Positions 1 through 14,800 are shown, numbered from the stretch's first letter. The stretch: 64,000 nt of DNA from Trebouxia sp. TZW2008 (GCA_002118135.1 BDIU01000416.1:124001-188000); one strand, 5' to 3'. The notes: a model not told the origin generated them from the sequence alone. A program made the numbers and translations.

Positions 1-2
1 CC

Positions 3-3000
3 AAAACAGCCAAATGGGCAGCGGAGACAGCTCATGACAATGCAGAGAGCATTGGTGAGTACGCTGGAGAGGCTCTGCACGCTACAGAGGAGGCTGCGTC
101 AGAAGCTGCTCATAGCACTGCACGCGGCACAGCACATGCTGCGCAATGGACTGCCCACAAGCTGCATGACAGTGCTGAGAGCACTGGCGAGAAAGCAGGC
201 AAGGCTGTGGCGGCTACCGAGGAAGCTGCTGTTGATGCTTCCATAGCAGCTGCTGATACTGCTGAGTGGGCAGCCAAGAAGAGTGTGTCTGGGGGTGCAC
301 ATGCAACTGAATGGGCCGCCACAAAGGTGAGTCATGCACAATGCTTGTGTCTTCCAATCATTGGCATGCAGTATATGCTGCACAGCTTGCAGAGTGCCTT
401 TTGCAATATGTTGATCCAGCTTGAGTCCTGTGCCAGCTTGCTCTCGCCACCATGCAACTGCATTGTGCATACTCCAGAAAGCCTTTTTGTTTGCATGTGT
501 TATGTTTGATGCAGCTCATGGACAACAAACTGTTGAGATGCACGTGCAGATGTGCAAAAGCATCTGCATTCCTGCTTCAACCATTCGTTCTGTACAGAAG
601 AGTGTGCTTTGCAATTGTCATGCTTGTCTTGGGAGCTGTTATAGGATGCTCAAAAGGGTCAAATTCTGCTGCATCTCTGTTGATTACCTGTCATCCTATG
701 CTGTTGCCAATGGCAAGGAGCTACGTCACTTCTCCAATCAGTCTTTCGTCACGTGCATGAAACCCTTCAACCTATACTAGCTCAAGCTCTGTTGTGATGC
801 ATTGCAGGTGCATGACAATGCCGGAGGCATTGGGCATGCTTTGGGTAGCCTTGCTGGCAAAGCAGTGGCAGCTGCTCAGGGCACAACAGCTGCCGTAAGC
901 CACAAGGTATGTCCTTTCACAAAGCAATGCCTTGCTGTTGCATGCACTTCACTGTGAAGTGTGACAGGCGCATGTCCTTGCTGGGGGATCAAGCACGCCT
1001 TAGGCAACCTTGCCGGCAAATCTGTGGCAGCTGCTCAGGGCACAACAGCTGCAGTCACCCGTAAGGTACATGCTGTTGGCATGAGTGCTGTGCTGTTGCA
1101 TGCACTGCATTGAGGTGCCACAATGTCTGTGCATTGCGCACTGCCTGTTGTGATGATGTTTCATGTGGACAGCTGGCACTTCACCTGGTCCAAACCTCGC
1201 TCAGAAAGTCATACAGCAGAGCTTGCACAGTCAGCACAGTAAGGCATGCTCTTTGGTGTGTCTAATGACACAAGCGCATCTGTGCCTTTTTAGCAACATC
1301 ACATCTCACTGTAGCCTTCTGTTGATAGGCTTTCATCCGTCTTTGTTGGCAGTATCAGTGGCTGCATTCAATATGATGCTCTGGGCTGTTCATCAAAGGC
1401 TGCTTCATTGGTTTACCTGATTACAGCCTGGCTCGAGGTCATCGCCTGCATGTGTAGGCTCGTGACTTCCTCTCAGATGCAGAGGAATTTGCTGAGGATG
1501 CTCAGGAGGCAGTCAAGGATGAAGCTGGCAGACTCAGACGCACTGACCCTGCTGCCAGGCTCAGAGGCAGAGACCCAATTCCAAGCAACACTGAGGATGT
1601 CACATCTTGGCGCAAGACCCACCCCCACCACAGCAGGGACCCCAGGGGTTCAGACGCAGACACCTACAGACAGACAGCAGAAGGCTCCTGGCAGTCTGCT
1701 AAGAAGCAAGCAAGCGATGTTGCTGATGACATGAAGAGGAAGTATGATGACACTGCTGAGCAAGTGAAGGGCAAGAGCCAACAGGCAGCTGATGATGTGA
1801 AGGGCACTGCAGATGCAGCTGCTGATGAAGCCAAAGGATGGGGTAGCTGGTTTGGTAAGTGCAGCCCTCATGCTGTTATGTGCTGTGCTTTGCTGCTATA
1901 ACAATTAGACATGCTGGGATCGGATCAGGGACCTTGATTTGGTTTTGCCAGCTTGTTGTTGTATCATCAAAGCTGGAGGGGCATGTCATCAGGGCCTAAA
2001 TGTTGACTTGCTTGGGATAGTGATGTTGTAACGCCTAGGCTGCAGCTGCTCATCAATGCTCAGTCTTGCATTGTGTTTGGCACGTGGCTAGAGGTTGCTG
2101 TGATGCCATTTGTAACCGGCAGGTTGCTGAGTAAATTTACAACAGGTAAGCACGTCACAGCACTGGACAAGAACAGCTTTATGGACAGCAAGCTTCTTGT
2201 CCAGTACTGTGAGGCGCTTGCTGCTGTGATGCCTCATTGCAGACCAGGTGTTATCATTTGCTGCAGAGTCCTGTTGGAGTGCAGTCAGTCTTGCTTGCTT
2301 ATTGTTACCAAATTATGCTCTTTAGGCATGTAGACCTTCCAGGCTGCCTGTCTGGCCTTCTGCTTGTTGCATGTGTGCTTTCAATTAGCGAGGCAATCTC
2401 ACTGCTCACAAAGTCACTGAACACTGCTGCCTTGGCCAAGCTAGAGCACAGCTTGGTGGCCACTGTGCTTTTTACAGGCTATGTATTTCCTGCTGCAGGT
2501 TTTGGCAGCAAAAGTGAAGATCATGAGGCTGACAGTGAGCAAGTTGGCAGGGACAAGGCAAAACAAACTCAGGACAAGGCTGCAGACCTGAAAGACAGAG
2601 CTTCAGCAGCGGGCACAGACACACTGCGCCAAGGCGCTGATGCTACCAAACGTGCAGCACAGAGCTCTCGCGACACAGCAGGCAAGGCTGGCGACGCTCT
2701 TGGCAGAGGCGCAGGGAAGGTCGCTGGTACCGCCAACGCTGCTGCAGACAAAGCGTCCGACGCTGCTGATGCCGCCGAAGACTATGCTGAGCAAGCCAGC
2801 AGAGCCACCGCTCGTGGCACAGCAAACGCCGCAAAGCGTACAGCGGAGACCCTCAATGACAGCGCCGAATCAGTTGGCGGAGCAGCAGGACGTACGGCTG
2901 CCGCTGCTGAGGGCGCGGCAAAGGCAGCAGCCGTGGGCACCGCTCGTGGCCTCGCCAGCGCGACAAAGTGGGCCGCTGAAAAGCTGCACGACAGTGCACA

Positions 3001-6000
3001 TGACATTGGTGACGCAGTAGGCAAAGCCACAGCCAGCACAGAGCATGGCATCAAGGAAGGCAGCAAGAGCACAGCCAGAGGTGTTGCCAACGCAGCTTCC
3101 TGGAGTGCTGGCAAGCTGAAAGAGAATGCTGAAGCAGCTGGTGACAGCGTAGGCAACACAGCTGCTGCAACTGAAGACGCTGCTCAGCGCACAAGCACCA
3201 AGGTCGCTCGTGGTACTGCTGATGCTGCAAAGTGGTCAGCAGACAAACTACGTGACAGCAGCCATGATGTTGGGGAGTCAGTAGGCCAAGCAGCAGCTTC
3301 CACAGAGAAGGAAGCAAGGTCAGCTGCTCAGAAGGCTGCAGACAAAGCTGAGGGCTTAAGGCAGCGCAGCTTTGACAATGATGAGTCATCAGATGTTGTG
3401 CGTAGCGGTCAGGCTCAGTCAGAATCTGCAGCCGGCAGAACAGCTAGGGAGGCCAGGGAGGTGATTCAGGATAAAGCTAGATCAGTCAGAGACAAGATTC
3501 GAGGAAGTGCTAATGATGTGCAAGAACAGGCTTCCTCCCAAAGAGGTGCGCTATGCATGACGTTTGCAAGTGATGCAAGCTTGCATCAGTCGCAATGTTG
3601 GTTTCTTTGTCTAACTTGCATTCACAAGGCATACACATGTTTGCTGAAAAGCCTTGAGCTTTCTTATATGTGCCCTTCCTGCTAATTTCCTAACTGCATT
3701 ATACAGCAAGCTGAATCTTTGTTTAGGTTGTCTTGTTTTTGCTGTTTGGTCAAATGTCATGGCAAGCTGGTGGCCTTCCCACATCTGCGTGGCCTCCACT
3801 CCCCGCAACGAGTCTGGTGAAAGTCCGACCATCCTGCATGCTATTATGCTCCACTTCAAGTGATCACCGCTGCCATACCTGCAGGCCCCGCTCGCCGAGG
3901 TGAGGCTGCAGACAAATCTGATGAGCACTACCAGCGAGCCAAACAACACGCTTCAGCCTCAGCTAGCAGGGCTGGCGATGCTGTTGATGAAGCCACCTCC
4001 AGCACTGCATGCAGGTAATACTTCTGCAATAAGCTAGGCTTTGCATACTGAAATTACACAGCAAACTTCATTACACCCTGTTAGCACATTTCTATGCTTC
4101 AGCATCAGCTGGCAGAGCAGGAGACGCTCTTGATGAAGCCAACACCAGTGCTGCACGATGGTGATGCTACAGACTTGTGTAACCTAGGTGTAATTCTATT
4201 GAGCCTTGGAAAAGCGCATGCTGACAGTCAGCACAAACTCCTTCTCTGAGAACTAGGCGCAGCTTTGGGAGCGCATGGCATTGTTCATAAATTGGCTAAG
4301 CTGTCATGCAAATGACAACCTAGTCTGTCAAAACAGCTTGATGTTTTGCAACTCAACAACACAGCTCATCTACTTATGCATAGTGATGGATCCATACACT
4401 TGTACAATCAGCGTATTTCATGTCAGAAGTATGCACAGTTGACTGTGCCTCTGCACTCAGCTGTACTTACACACATGCTTCCAAACCTACCAAGCGTCCT
4501 GGACACCATTTCATGCTCTGCCAAATTTGCCCATGTTGATGTGCAGGTCTGCAGGCACAGCCCACTCCACTGCAAAGCAGGCTCATGACAGCGCTGCTGA
4601 CTATGGCCAGTCAGCCGGCAGAGCTGCGGCAGATGCTACAGACGCTGCTGAGCGAGCAGGAAGGACCACAGTCCGCAAGGGAGCCCAAGGGACCAAATGG
4701 GCTGCTGAAGAAGCACGCGATGCAGCTGACAGCGTCGGTGAGTCAGCAGGCAGAGCGGTAGCCACCGCTGAGGACAAAGCCAAGCAGGCTAAGACCAGAG
4801 TTGCCAGAGGCACAGCAGGTGCTGCTAAGTGGACTGCTGAACAGGCTCATGAGGGGGCAGAGGCTGTTGGTGATGCTGCCAGTCAAGCAGCACAGACCAC
4901 AGAAGAGTATGCACAGGCAGCCAAGACCAACCTTGCAAGGGGCACAGCCAAAACGGCCAAGTGGGCAGCAGAGTCAGCCCATGACAGCGCAGAGGCAGTT
5001 GGTGAGTATGCTGGTGAAGCTGCAGCAGCAACTGAAGAGTATGCTGAGGCAGCCAAGACTGGCTTGGCTAGGGGAACAGCCAAAACGGCCAAATGGGCAG
5101 CTGAAAAGGCACATGACAGTGCAGAGACCGTAGGTGAATATGTTGGAGAAGCAGCTGTGTCCACAGAGGAGTACGCAGAAGCAGTCAAGGTCAATCTGGC
5201 CAGAGGTACAGCCAAAACGGCGAAGTGGGCAGCTGTGAAAGCCCACGACAGTGCAGAGACTGTTGGCGAGCTTGCTGGTGAAGCAGCAGTAGCAACAGAG
5301 GACTTAGCTGAATCAGCCAAGGTCAACCTAGCTCGTGGCACAGCTAAGACAGCCAAATGGGCTGCAGAGAAAGCTCATGACAGTGCAGAAACTGTTGGTG
5401 ACTTAGCAGGCCGCACAGTTGTAGCTACTGAAGACACTGCAAAGCAAGCAGCCAGAGGTGTTGCTAATGCTACACAGTGGACAGCACACAAGCTTCATGA
5501 CAATGCAGAGGCAATTGGAGAGACCGCTGGCAAGGCAGTGCATGAGGCTGAGGAGTTGGCACATGAAGCTGGCACAGCTGCTGCTCGCTCGACTGCCCAT
5601 GCAGCTGACTGGGCAGCTGAGAAGGTGCATGACGGGTAAGCGTGTTTTCTGATCTCCCAAAAGTGAGTTTACATCAAAGCAAAAGACTGCAGTTGTACGC
5701 AGCCAACAACGATTGTTGAAAGCATTATTTAACTTTGATGAGGTGGTGTGATGCTGAGTTGCTGCTGCAGCATTCAGCAAATGAGTGTCAGAAAGGCTGC
5801 ATATGTACATGCATATACATGTACAGCACCTTTGCATACCAAATGACTTGTAAGGTGCTCTGCTAGGTGACAACCTGTCATGTGTCTAGGCGTTTCAGGA
5901 CCATTCTTGTAAGCAGTAAAGACTTTCTATCTTCTTCCCTTTGACAGTGTAAGCACTGATAGACTGCCAAATGTACCATGTCAGCATTGCTTGGAAACAA

Positions 6001-8851
6001 TAGGGTTGCCTCTTGAAGATTTGACAGCGTCCGCATGAGATTTGGAGACCCCATGGTCAACTCATTCGCTGACCAGAAGTACTGTAACAAATGTAGGCTT
6101 GGCAGTGCTGGCCATGGTATCGGTCAGGCAGCCGGCAAGACTGTGGCAGGCGCCGAGGCAGCTGCTGGGGCAGTTCTGGGCGCCCCAGCAGCGCTAGGCC
6201 GGGCTGTTGCCTCAGCAGCTGGCAGGGTAGTTGACGAGGTGGAGGGAGCAGCTGACGCGGCAGCTGACGCTGTCAAGGGTACAGTCAAGGGTGCCAAGTT
6301 TAGGGTAACTGACACTGCTGAAGATGCAGCTGATGCTGTCACAGACTCGGTGAGCGCCTTGACAATCTGGCATCTGGCGCTCTTTGGCACCTGCTTTTTG
6401 GGAATCTGGTGCAGCTTGTGGCACCTGGGTGCTTTTGGACATTCTGAAGCTTGTGCTTGCAATTATGTGGTTACCCATCTTTGTACATCAGCCTAATCAT
6501 ATTGCCAAGAGGTCTCTGTCTATATGCACAAGTCCTAAGGTGCAGTTGGAGCATACTTTTTGAAATTCTTTCTGGGACTGGCTACCTTGCGTCAGAAGCT
6601 GTGTCACATCCCGCCAAATGGTTTTCAAGTGTCAAAAGCAATTGTGTGCTGCATCTGGGTCATTTGCAGCATTCTTTAACCAGGGCTGCAGCATACAGTG
6701 TTTGCAGCAGCTTTGCACGAGCCAAGTCAAGTGATGCCTGTCTCATTCACAAATGCCACAGGTCGTGTCACACCTTGCACCCACAGGAAGACCACAGCTC
6801 ATTCTGTCTACTGAGCCCTTACTTTCTGATCTGGCTAAGGAACAACACATACCGGTGTGCTGATCTAGTGTAATGGTCTTGCAGGTGCACAGCGTGCAGC
6901 AATCTGTCATTGACACCAAGAACGCAGCAAAGGACAGAATCTGGCGCTCTTGGCAAACAAAATTTCCCAGAAACAGCCACAGTGAGGCTCTGAGTCAGGA
7001 CGTTGTGGTATTCTTGAGTCTGAGTCAGATCCATGTTTTGCAGGTGCAAAGCGTGCAGCAATCTGTGATTGACACCAAGAATGCAGCCAAGGACAGAATC
7101 TGGCGCTTCTGGCAGACAGCTTTCCCAAAGAACAGCTACGATGAGTCACTGAGCCAAGGCAGCATCCCATCCAACACTGCTGCGCTAGCGCACAAGCCCA
7201 AAGGGCATCGCCAAACGGACCCGACCCCGGCTTACTCATGGCAAGGCCGTCATTGGGCAGATCAGAAAGGTCACCTTCAACGCGGTGGGTCTGGCTATGA
7301 CCCTGTGCAAGCCTATCATGAGGCCAGGGAAAGGGGAGTGGACCTCCTTGGAAAGGCAGAGTCGAAAGGAAGCCAGTTCCAGCAAAGGGCAGGAGACTAC
7401 CTTGGAAAGGCAGAGTTGAAAGGCAGGCAGTATGAGCGAAAGGTTCAGGACCAGGGTGAAGGGGTGGTTGACTCAGCCAGGGACACAGCAAGGGGCGTAA
7501 GCAAAGATGCAAGGCAGAAGGGCAGGGAGGCATTGGACAGAAGCAAAGCAGCGGGGGAGGACCTTGTTGACTTAGTCAAGGCAAGAGGAAGAAGAGGATG
7601 GGAACAGACAAAGGAACAATGGGAGCACTTGAAGGACAGCGTTGCTCCTTCTGCTGGTAGGCACTGCAGACAACATACGTTAAACATTGCTGCACTTTCC
7701 AGCGTTCTTGTTACTCCAGCGTTCTAGCTGTTGTTGATATCCTGCTGCGCTGATCTGATAGTAAAGCGTGTCAGAAGCAGTGTAAAGCGTTTTGCCAAAG
7801 CTGCACTGCTTGAGTTGTGTAGACAAAGTACGAGCTTTGAGCAGACTCTGAAGACACAATTGTTAGACAAGCACAACATTTCCTTGCTGTGCTCCAAGTT
7901 CCCTGTTACCCTGTCTCCTCCTTCATGGACTTGTCCATCTCAACTGTGTTGTCAATGTCTTCATGTTCAGTCGTTAAATCCTACTCCTTTTCTCCTGCCC
8001 TTTCCTTCCCTTCTTGACTTGTTCATCTTGACCATTTTGTCAATCTTTTGGGCCTAGTGTTCCTTTTCCTTGTCTTCTTCTTCCTCATCCTCCTTTTCTG
8101 TACCACATAACTTGTGTCCAGCAATTTGATATGCGTTCTTGCTTTCCACCTTTTGCTTTGAATACTGTGGCATGTTCTTTTCACTCCAGCTCCATCCTCT
8201 TCCTCCTCCTCTCTTTTGTCCTTGATCGTGCTTGTGCTGATTGTTTTCCAATGCTGTGACATGCTGTGATGCAGAGGACTCAACCAGGCAGCGCGCTGAA
8301 GAGAAACAGGGTCACTCCCAGGACAAAGGCAGAGAGCTAGTGCAGGACGCCTCAGGCAAAGCCTCTGGACTTGTCCAAGACCTTCGTGACAAGGTGCTGA
8401 TACCTATGCATGCCTTCCTCCAGCAATCACGGTTGCTAGACAGGCTTTGAAATCCAGTGGCTACATGTGTAGATGCAATCAACTGCCTCCATACAAGGTG
8501 ATCGTATGCGTGATGAAGCCACTGATGCCCTATGTGTCTTTTGCCTTGCTCCAGATCTGTGTGACAAGGTGCTGTCGCCTATGTGTGATGCACACAGTCA
8601 CACAGACATGCATACTCACAAACATGCTTAAGGCAGAGAGCTAGGGTAGCCTCTGGACTGTCTAAGACCTGCGTGACAAGGTGCTCCCTATGCATAATGC
8701 ACTCTGTTGATGCTGCTTCTCACGCCTGGTTTTTGAGTGTGTGATGTTCTGTGTTGAGATGCCTGTCCAAGATATTTGTGACAAGGTGTTGCTACCTGTG
8801 CATCATGTACTCAGTGACACACAGAGCCACAGCGACTGCTGAACAGCGATG

Positions 8852-8895
<44 letters not shown>

Positions 8896-11800
8896 ATTAT
8901 GACCATATGACCTTTGCGACATGGTCCTGTAATCTTGACGTAGTGCCCACAGTGCCTCCAAAGAGTACAGCAATAGGCAGCAAACAGCATTGGGTGTTAG
9001 GGCGAAATGCAGACGTCGCATGATGTCTGTGATGTCAGCTTTAGCATGGCGCTGCTGTCTATGCATGTAGCCCCATGAGGTCAGTGCTACAAGCATAAGC
9101 AGTGAGCACAATCACAACTGCTGAAAAAGCATGTGCTGCTTCTGTTGTTGTCGTTCCCAGGCAGATCAAGCTACTTTTTGGTGTTGCAAATGAAAACCCA
9201 AAGCATTTGTATAGCTATGCCAGCTTGGCAACTGTACAGATGCAGTTTGTCATTTGGACACAGAGGGGTTCCTTGCTTTGTCTCAAAGGAAAAGCCTGGC
9301 ACGGCAACAGGGGCATGTCAGACAGTTAGCATGTGTCTTTGAGTCACCTTAGGCTGCAGTAGGCTTTGCAAACCATGCTGATGCCAGCATGACTGGCATC
9401 CAATTTGCCAAAAAATTGACTGGCAATATGCCAGAATCCTACGCTGAATGACATGACAATGCTAGTAAATCTCCGCCCTTGCCCTCAATGTTCAAATGAA
9501 ACCAGGAAGCCATCAAAGTCATCAGATACGCATGCTATCAAGGCCCAGCTGGCCCCGCTAGGCACTTACTGGAGCAATCAAACGTCCCCAACCACATTAG
9601 CATTGTGCTGCTATCTTGTCGCAACCAAAACCAGTCATACTGGATGTGAGAGCTGGAGAGATCTCGTACAGTGTTGTGTGCCCCCTCAATGCTCAAGTAA
9701 AACTGAATGTGCAACAGTGAAGTCATGGCTGCGCGCTGATAGTGTGGAGCACTCAGTGACTGACAGCGTACACAAGCTGCAGCACATAGTTCAAGACGAA
9801 TTTGACAAACATGAAGCCGCGTACTGCTGAAGATCAAGCATGGCCACAGGGCAAAATTGCATGCAGCACGCAACAACAGTTTCCCTGCCCCCTGCCTCCC
9901 CAGTGCTCAAATGAAGCTGACATGTGACAGTGACGCTGTGCCTGCAGGCTGACAATGTCAAGCACTCAGTGAGAGAGAGTGTTCACAAGGCAAAGCACAG
10001 AGTCCAAGACGAGTTTGAAAGATGAAACCGCATTACCCCTGCACAGCTTGATTCCTTTCATTGCTAGTGGCTCCTTGCTAGAGGATCCCGCCTCCACCCT
10101 TTCCCCTCCATACCTGAAAGATGCCAATGATGTGACGCTGACATCATGTCTGCAGGCTGACAGTGTGAAGCATTCAGTGACAGACAGCGTGCACAAGGTG
10201 CAGCACACAGTTCACAACGAGTTTGACAAAATGACATTTGTCAGCCCAACTGATTCTGTCAGTGCTAGTGAGCTCCTCTTACCACCTCAATGTTTAGATG
10301 AAGCTAATGATGCAATGCTGACACTGACCCTGCAGGCTGACAGTGTGAAGCACTCAGTGACTGACAGCGTACACAAGGTGCAGCACAGAGTCCAAGATGA
10401 GTTTGACAAGATGAAATCCCGTAATGCGGAGGATCAAGCTTGGACACAGGGCAGAATTGCGTCCAGCACGCAGCAACAGCCGTCTTTTCAAGGGTCTAAC
10501 AGGAAGATTGTGACAGATCCAGCACAAGATCCTGCATCTAGCGGCAGGATTGCGTCTAACACTTATGCTAGACAGACACAGCCATCAGGCCAGGACACAG
10601 CAGATGATCAGGCCAGGGCAGTTGACCGTCCAATACCTGCCCCCCAGGGGCAGTTCCATGGGTCAAACAGGAAGCTGATCACAGAGTCTTCATCACAGAC
10701 TTCTGGATCCAGCGGCAGGATCCCATCCAACACATCTGCCGCCTCACAACTGCCCCAGTCAGCTGATCAAGGGCAGGACAGAACCAGTGAAGGGCAGAAC
10801 TGGGAGGCGACTAAAGCTAGGGCAGAATCTAAGGTGGCTCAAGTTGAAGACTCAGCCAGTAGAGGGGTTGACAAGCTGAAAGAAAGCGTCAAGTCAGCTT
10901 CCGGTACAAGATCATTCACTGTCAACTTTCGCAACGTTCATATCACTATGACATGTCCTGAGCATCGCTTCTGTTTTCACGCTATGATTAGTTCCATAGC
11001 GTCTGACAGCATCTGCACCGACCTTCCTCTCATCTCTGAAGTTGCTGCCGAGCATGCCAGCCCCACTTGCATGTACTGCTGTACAGCAAAGTTCCACATG
11101 CTGTGCTTTGCATCCCTCTGGCCTGCTCAGCTCTCAACCAAGTTGCTAATTTTGTGGCTCTGTGTTGTCATACTGCTCATAAATGCAAAGTTGACCGGCT
11201 GCCAGTGCACAGCTTCTGTGATTTTGCTGCCCACACCATTCTCCTCACAGCTGTACAAATACGCAAACTGTAGTAACAAATCGCTGTAAAGCAGGTTCCC
11301 CCTATTGCAATTGTCAACACTGTCAAAATCGGCATGACCAGTACTTTTGGTGCAATCTTGTTGTCCAGACCCTGTGCCGCTGATTGATGCAGGCCATAAG
11401 CCAAGCAGCGCGAATGTGACAAAGGATGCAGAAGAGGAAGGGTGGGCTCTCTTCTCTGGAATAGCAGGTGAGCAGCTTTTCAACGCAATACATCCTGCAG
11501 TATGGCATCTTTTTGCATGCACACACGACTGCCAGCAGCTGTTGAGTGTTGTATCTGCTTGTAAGCCTAACTCATTTCAGCCTGTCTGTAGCCTTGCTCC
11601 TGTATACAAGTATCATATGCCTATAGTCGCTTGCTTGATTGAAGTGGTACAGCGACGTTGATCACGACTTTGCCACTTAAGAATGCGATGTTGGGCAACG
11701 CACTAGCAGGTCAGACAAAGTCACAACTTCTTGACATTTCAGCAGCAACTTTAGGCATCTTGTCAACAGCCAAGATTTGCACTGCTTCGAGAATGTTCAT

Positions 11801-14800
11801 GTGAGGCCAGAGCCAATGACAGTTTCTGCCTTGCGCAAGGTCAGCCTACTTGGCAGAGGCATCTTGTCAGCTCATTCATGCAATGCCTTTGGGTGTTGCA
11901 GACGCATGGAAGAGCTTCACAGACCAAGTGAGTGAAGTCTTTGAGCCAGCCAAGACCTCCCAAGAGACCCCCAAGCCATCCCAGGAGACCTCCTCAAGTA
12001 GGCCGTGCCCCCCCCCCCCAACACCCCCCCCCCCCCCCNNGAGACCTCCCCAAGTAGGCCGTGCCCCCCCCCCCCAACACCCCACCCCTCCTCCTTACGT
12101 TGCAGCATTGTAGTGCATGCACAGATTCTCATCTGTGCTGCCATTGCACCTGTGATTGTGCTGATTTGATAGAGCTCCTTATTGCTTGGTGATGACTCAT
12201 TGGCTGGGCAGGGGCATATGATGTGACAGAGTATGCGTCTGGTGTTGACATGCATGAAGCCTCATACTACGTCAAACCTTTTGATGTAGGTGCAGGCCGC
12301 ACAGCTCATGAGGCAGCTGACAGCATCAAGCAGGAAGGCCGCAAGGCAGCTGACACCGTCAGGCATCAAAGTGACAAAGCATCTGGCAGGGCCAAGCAGG
12401 GAGGCAGCGAGGCCAGCAGTGCCCTGAAGAGGGCAGGAGAGGCCCTAGAGGATGGGTTTGTGGCTGCTGTGCAAGCTCCTCGCCACCTGGCAGACACTGT
12501 CCGTCATGAGGTCAGGCTTGGTTCAAGGCTGGCTTCAATCACTGGCAAAACACAAAGTGCAGTTCTGGCAATTGTCTTGTCAAGAGCTGTGCAGCTTCTT
12601 TGTGTGATAAGAAAACATATATTTGTGGCTGCTGTGCAAGCTCCCCGCCGCCTAGCAGACGCTGTCCGACACCAGGTCTGTCATTGCTTGACAGTAGTAA
12701 TGAATGTGCAGCTGCCAGCACAACACCGCTGGGTGTCTCCTGCTCGAATCTTGGCCAGCTTGTTTAGGGCATAAAGATTGCAGTCAGACACTACGTCAAC
12801 ACAGCAGAAGACAGCATCAAGCCAACACTGACCTGGTGCTGAAGAGAATCTGATTTGCTTGGAAAGACAGCATCCAGTCACCACTGATATTCGCTGCAGC
12901 ATCAAACGTCCCAAGATCACAAACGCTTGATGGCGCACTGAAGAGCAGTGTTGGCTTGTTGCTGTCTTTCAAACCAAGCCAGACTCTCTTAGCAACTGCC
13001 TGACATTAGGTCACCTTTGGCTTGATGCTGTCTTCTGCTGTCTTGATGTAGCCATCAAGTCGTATGCAAATGTGATCTGTGTCCCTTTTTTCTGCTCCCT
13101 GCATCAAAGTCAGCCTTGTATAGATTGTCAAACAGTCTAAGAGCGCTATCAGCTTTGGTGATGTGGCATTGACAGCATAGCATACTGTGTGCCTGTCCAC
13201 TTGGGCTATCAAGCTGCCTGCGCATGAGTATGCAGCCTGACAGACCAGATGTGCAGGCAGACTGCACATGCGTCAAGGCTGTTCTGCTTCGCCATCAGAC
13301 AATCTCTGGCGCTGCAAGGACTGTAGGGCAAACAGTTCTCAGCCACGTCTTGGCTGCATTGCCCTACTCTCTGCACCCAAGTCAGCCTTGTAGAGATTAT
13401 CAAACATTTCAAGAGCGCCTTCAGCTTTGGTGATGCGGCAGCGCAGCATGCTATACTATCTACCTGCAGATCTGGGATATCAAGTGGCCTGCATATCAGT
13501 ACATAAGCCGTCTGATAGACCAGATTTGCAGGCAGGTTATAGATGCTCCCATGCTGTTTTGCTTCACCATCAGCGAGTCCACTGCTGCGGAGACCATGGT
13601 GCAAACATTTTTCAGTGAAGTCTTGGCTGCATTGCCCTGCTCCCTGCACCCAGGTCAGCCGTGTACAGAGTGGAAAACAGTCCAACAGCAGGTTCAGTGA
13701 TGTGGCAACTTAGCATGCCACACTGTTGGCCTGCACATCTTGTTTCTTGGGCGGCCTGTGCATGAGTATATCAGCTGCCTGATAGACAAGATATGCAGGC
13801 AGATTGCACATGCTCCCGGGCTACTTTGCTTTGCCATCAGACAAGGTGTTGCCCTAAGAACTGCAGGGCAAACATCTCAGTCAAGTCCTCACTGCAATGT
13901 CCTGCTCTCTGCACCCAATTCAGCCTTGTACAGAAGTTGAACAGTCCAACAACACTATCAGGTTTGGTGATGTAGCAGCGCAGCATGCCATAATGTCTGC
14001 CTGCAAATCTGGGCTATCAAGCTGCCTGCATATGAGTACGCAGCCTGACAGACCAGATATGCAGCCAGACTGTACATGCTCTCATGGTGTTTTGCTTCAT
14101 CAGCCAGTCCGCTGCCGCCAAGATCTTGCGGCAAACACTTTTCAGTCAAGTCTTGGCTGCAGTGTCCTGCTCTCTGCACCCAAGTCGACCTTGTAGAGAT
14201 TATCAAACATTTCAAGAGCGCCTTCAACTTTGGTGATGCGGCAGCGCAGCATGCTATACAAACTACCTGCAGATCTGGGATATCAAGTGGCCTGCATATC
14301 AGTACGTAAGCCGCCTGATAGACCAGATATGCAGGCAGGTTATAGATGCTCACATGCTGATTCCCTTCACCATCAAACAATCTGGTGTTGCAAGCATTAC
14401 AGGGCAAACATGTCAGTAAAATCTTGGCTGCAATTTCCTGCTTGCAGCATCATGCACCATCTCAGCACTGGAGGTGTTCTGCCTGCGGGCCTGGTCTCAT
14501 GAACAGAAACAAAGCTCCTCATGGGTTTCAGGGATGGGCTTGCCCATTCGCAGAAGGCAGCGCGTGAATCAAAGATCACTTGCAAGACACTGCTGCTCAG
14601 GCGGCAGCCAGCATGCTTGATGACACAGCAGCACCTTTCAAACAATAGTCAAGTCAATGTAGGACACCAATTGGGTATAGTATACTCAGGGTAGTATACT
14701 CACTACAGGCAAACCTGTGAGCTGCAGATTGAGACATCTGAGGTCAAGAGCATACAGGCAAGATTCAACGTCAAGAAAAGGTCTCCACAGCAGAGGAGCT

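Noticed and set aside
1173..1238. Possible 66-nt LEA exon between acceptor and GTAAGG
   Set aside because: Its length is a multiple of three and so cannot change phase 0 into the phase 1 needed at 1,477; left unresolved.
4883..5356. 157-codon minus-strand frame opposite the LEA repeats
   Set aside because: Antisense shadow of the Ala-rich repeat exon; periodic exactly with the plus-strand repeat.
6907..7533. 208-codon minus-strand frame rich in Pro/Leu/Cys
   Set aside because: Antisense of the LEA exon 7044-7656.
8803..9111. Minus-strand frame with poly-Gln
   Set aside because: Produced by the CTG microsatellite in a LEA intron.
13209..14407. Open frames of 130-160 codons on the minus strand
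   Set aside because: They run through the 270-bp tandem repeat with different frames in different units and have no family signal.
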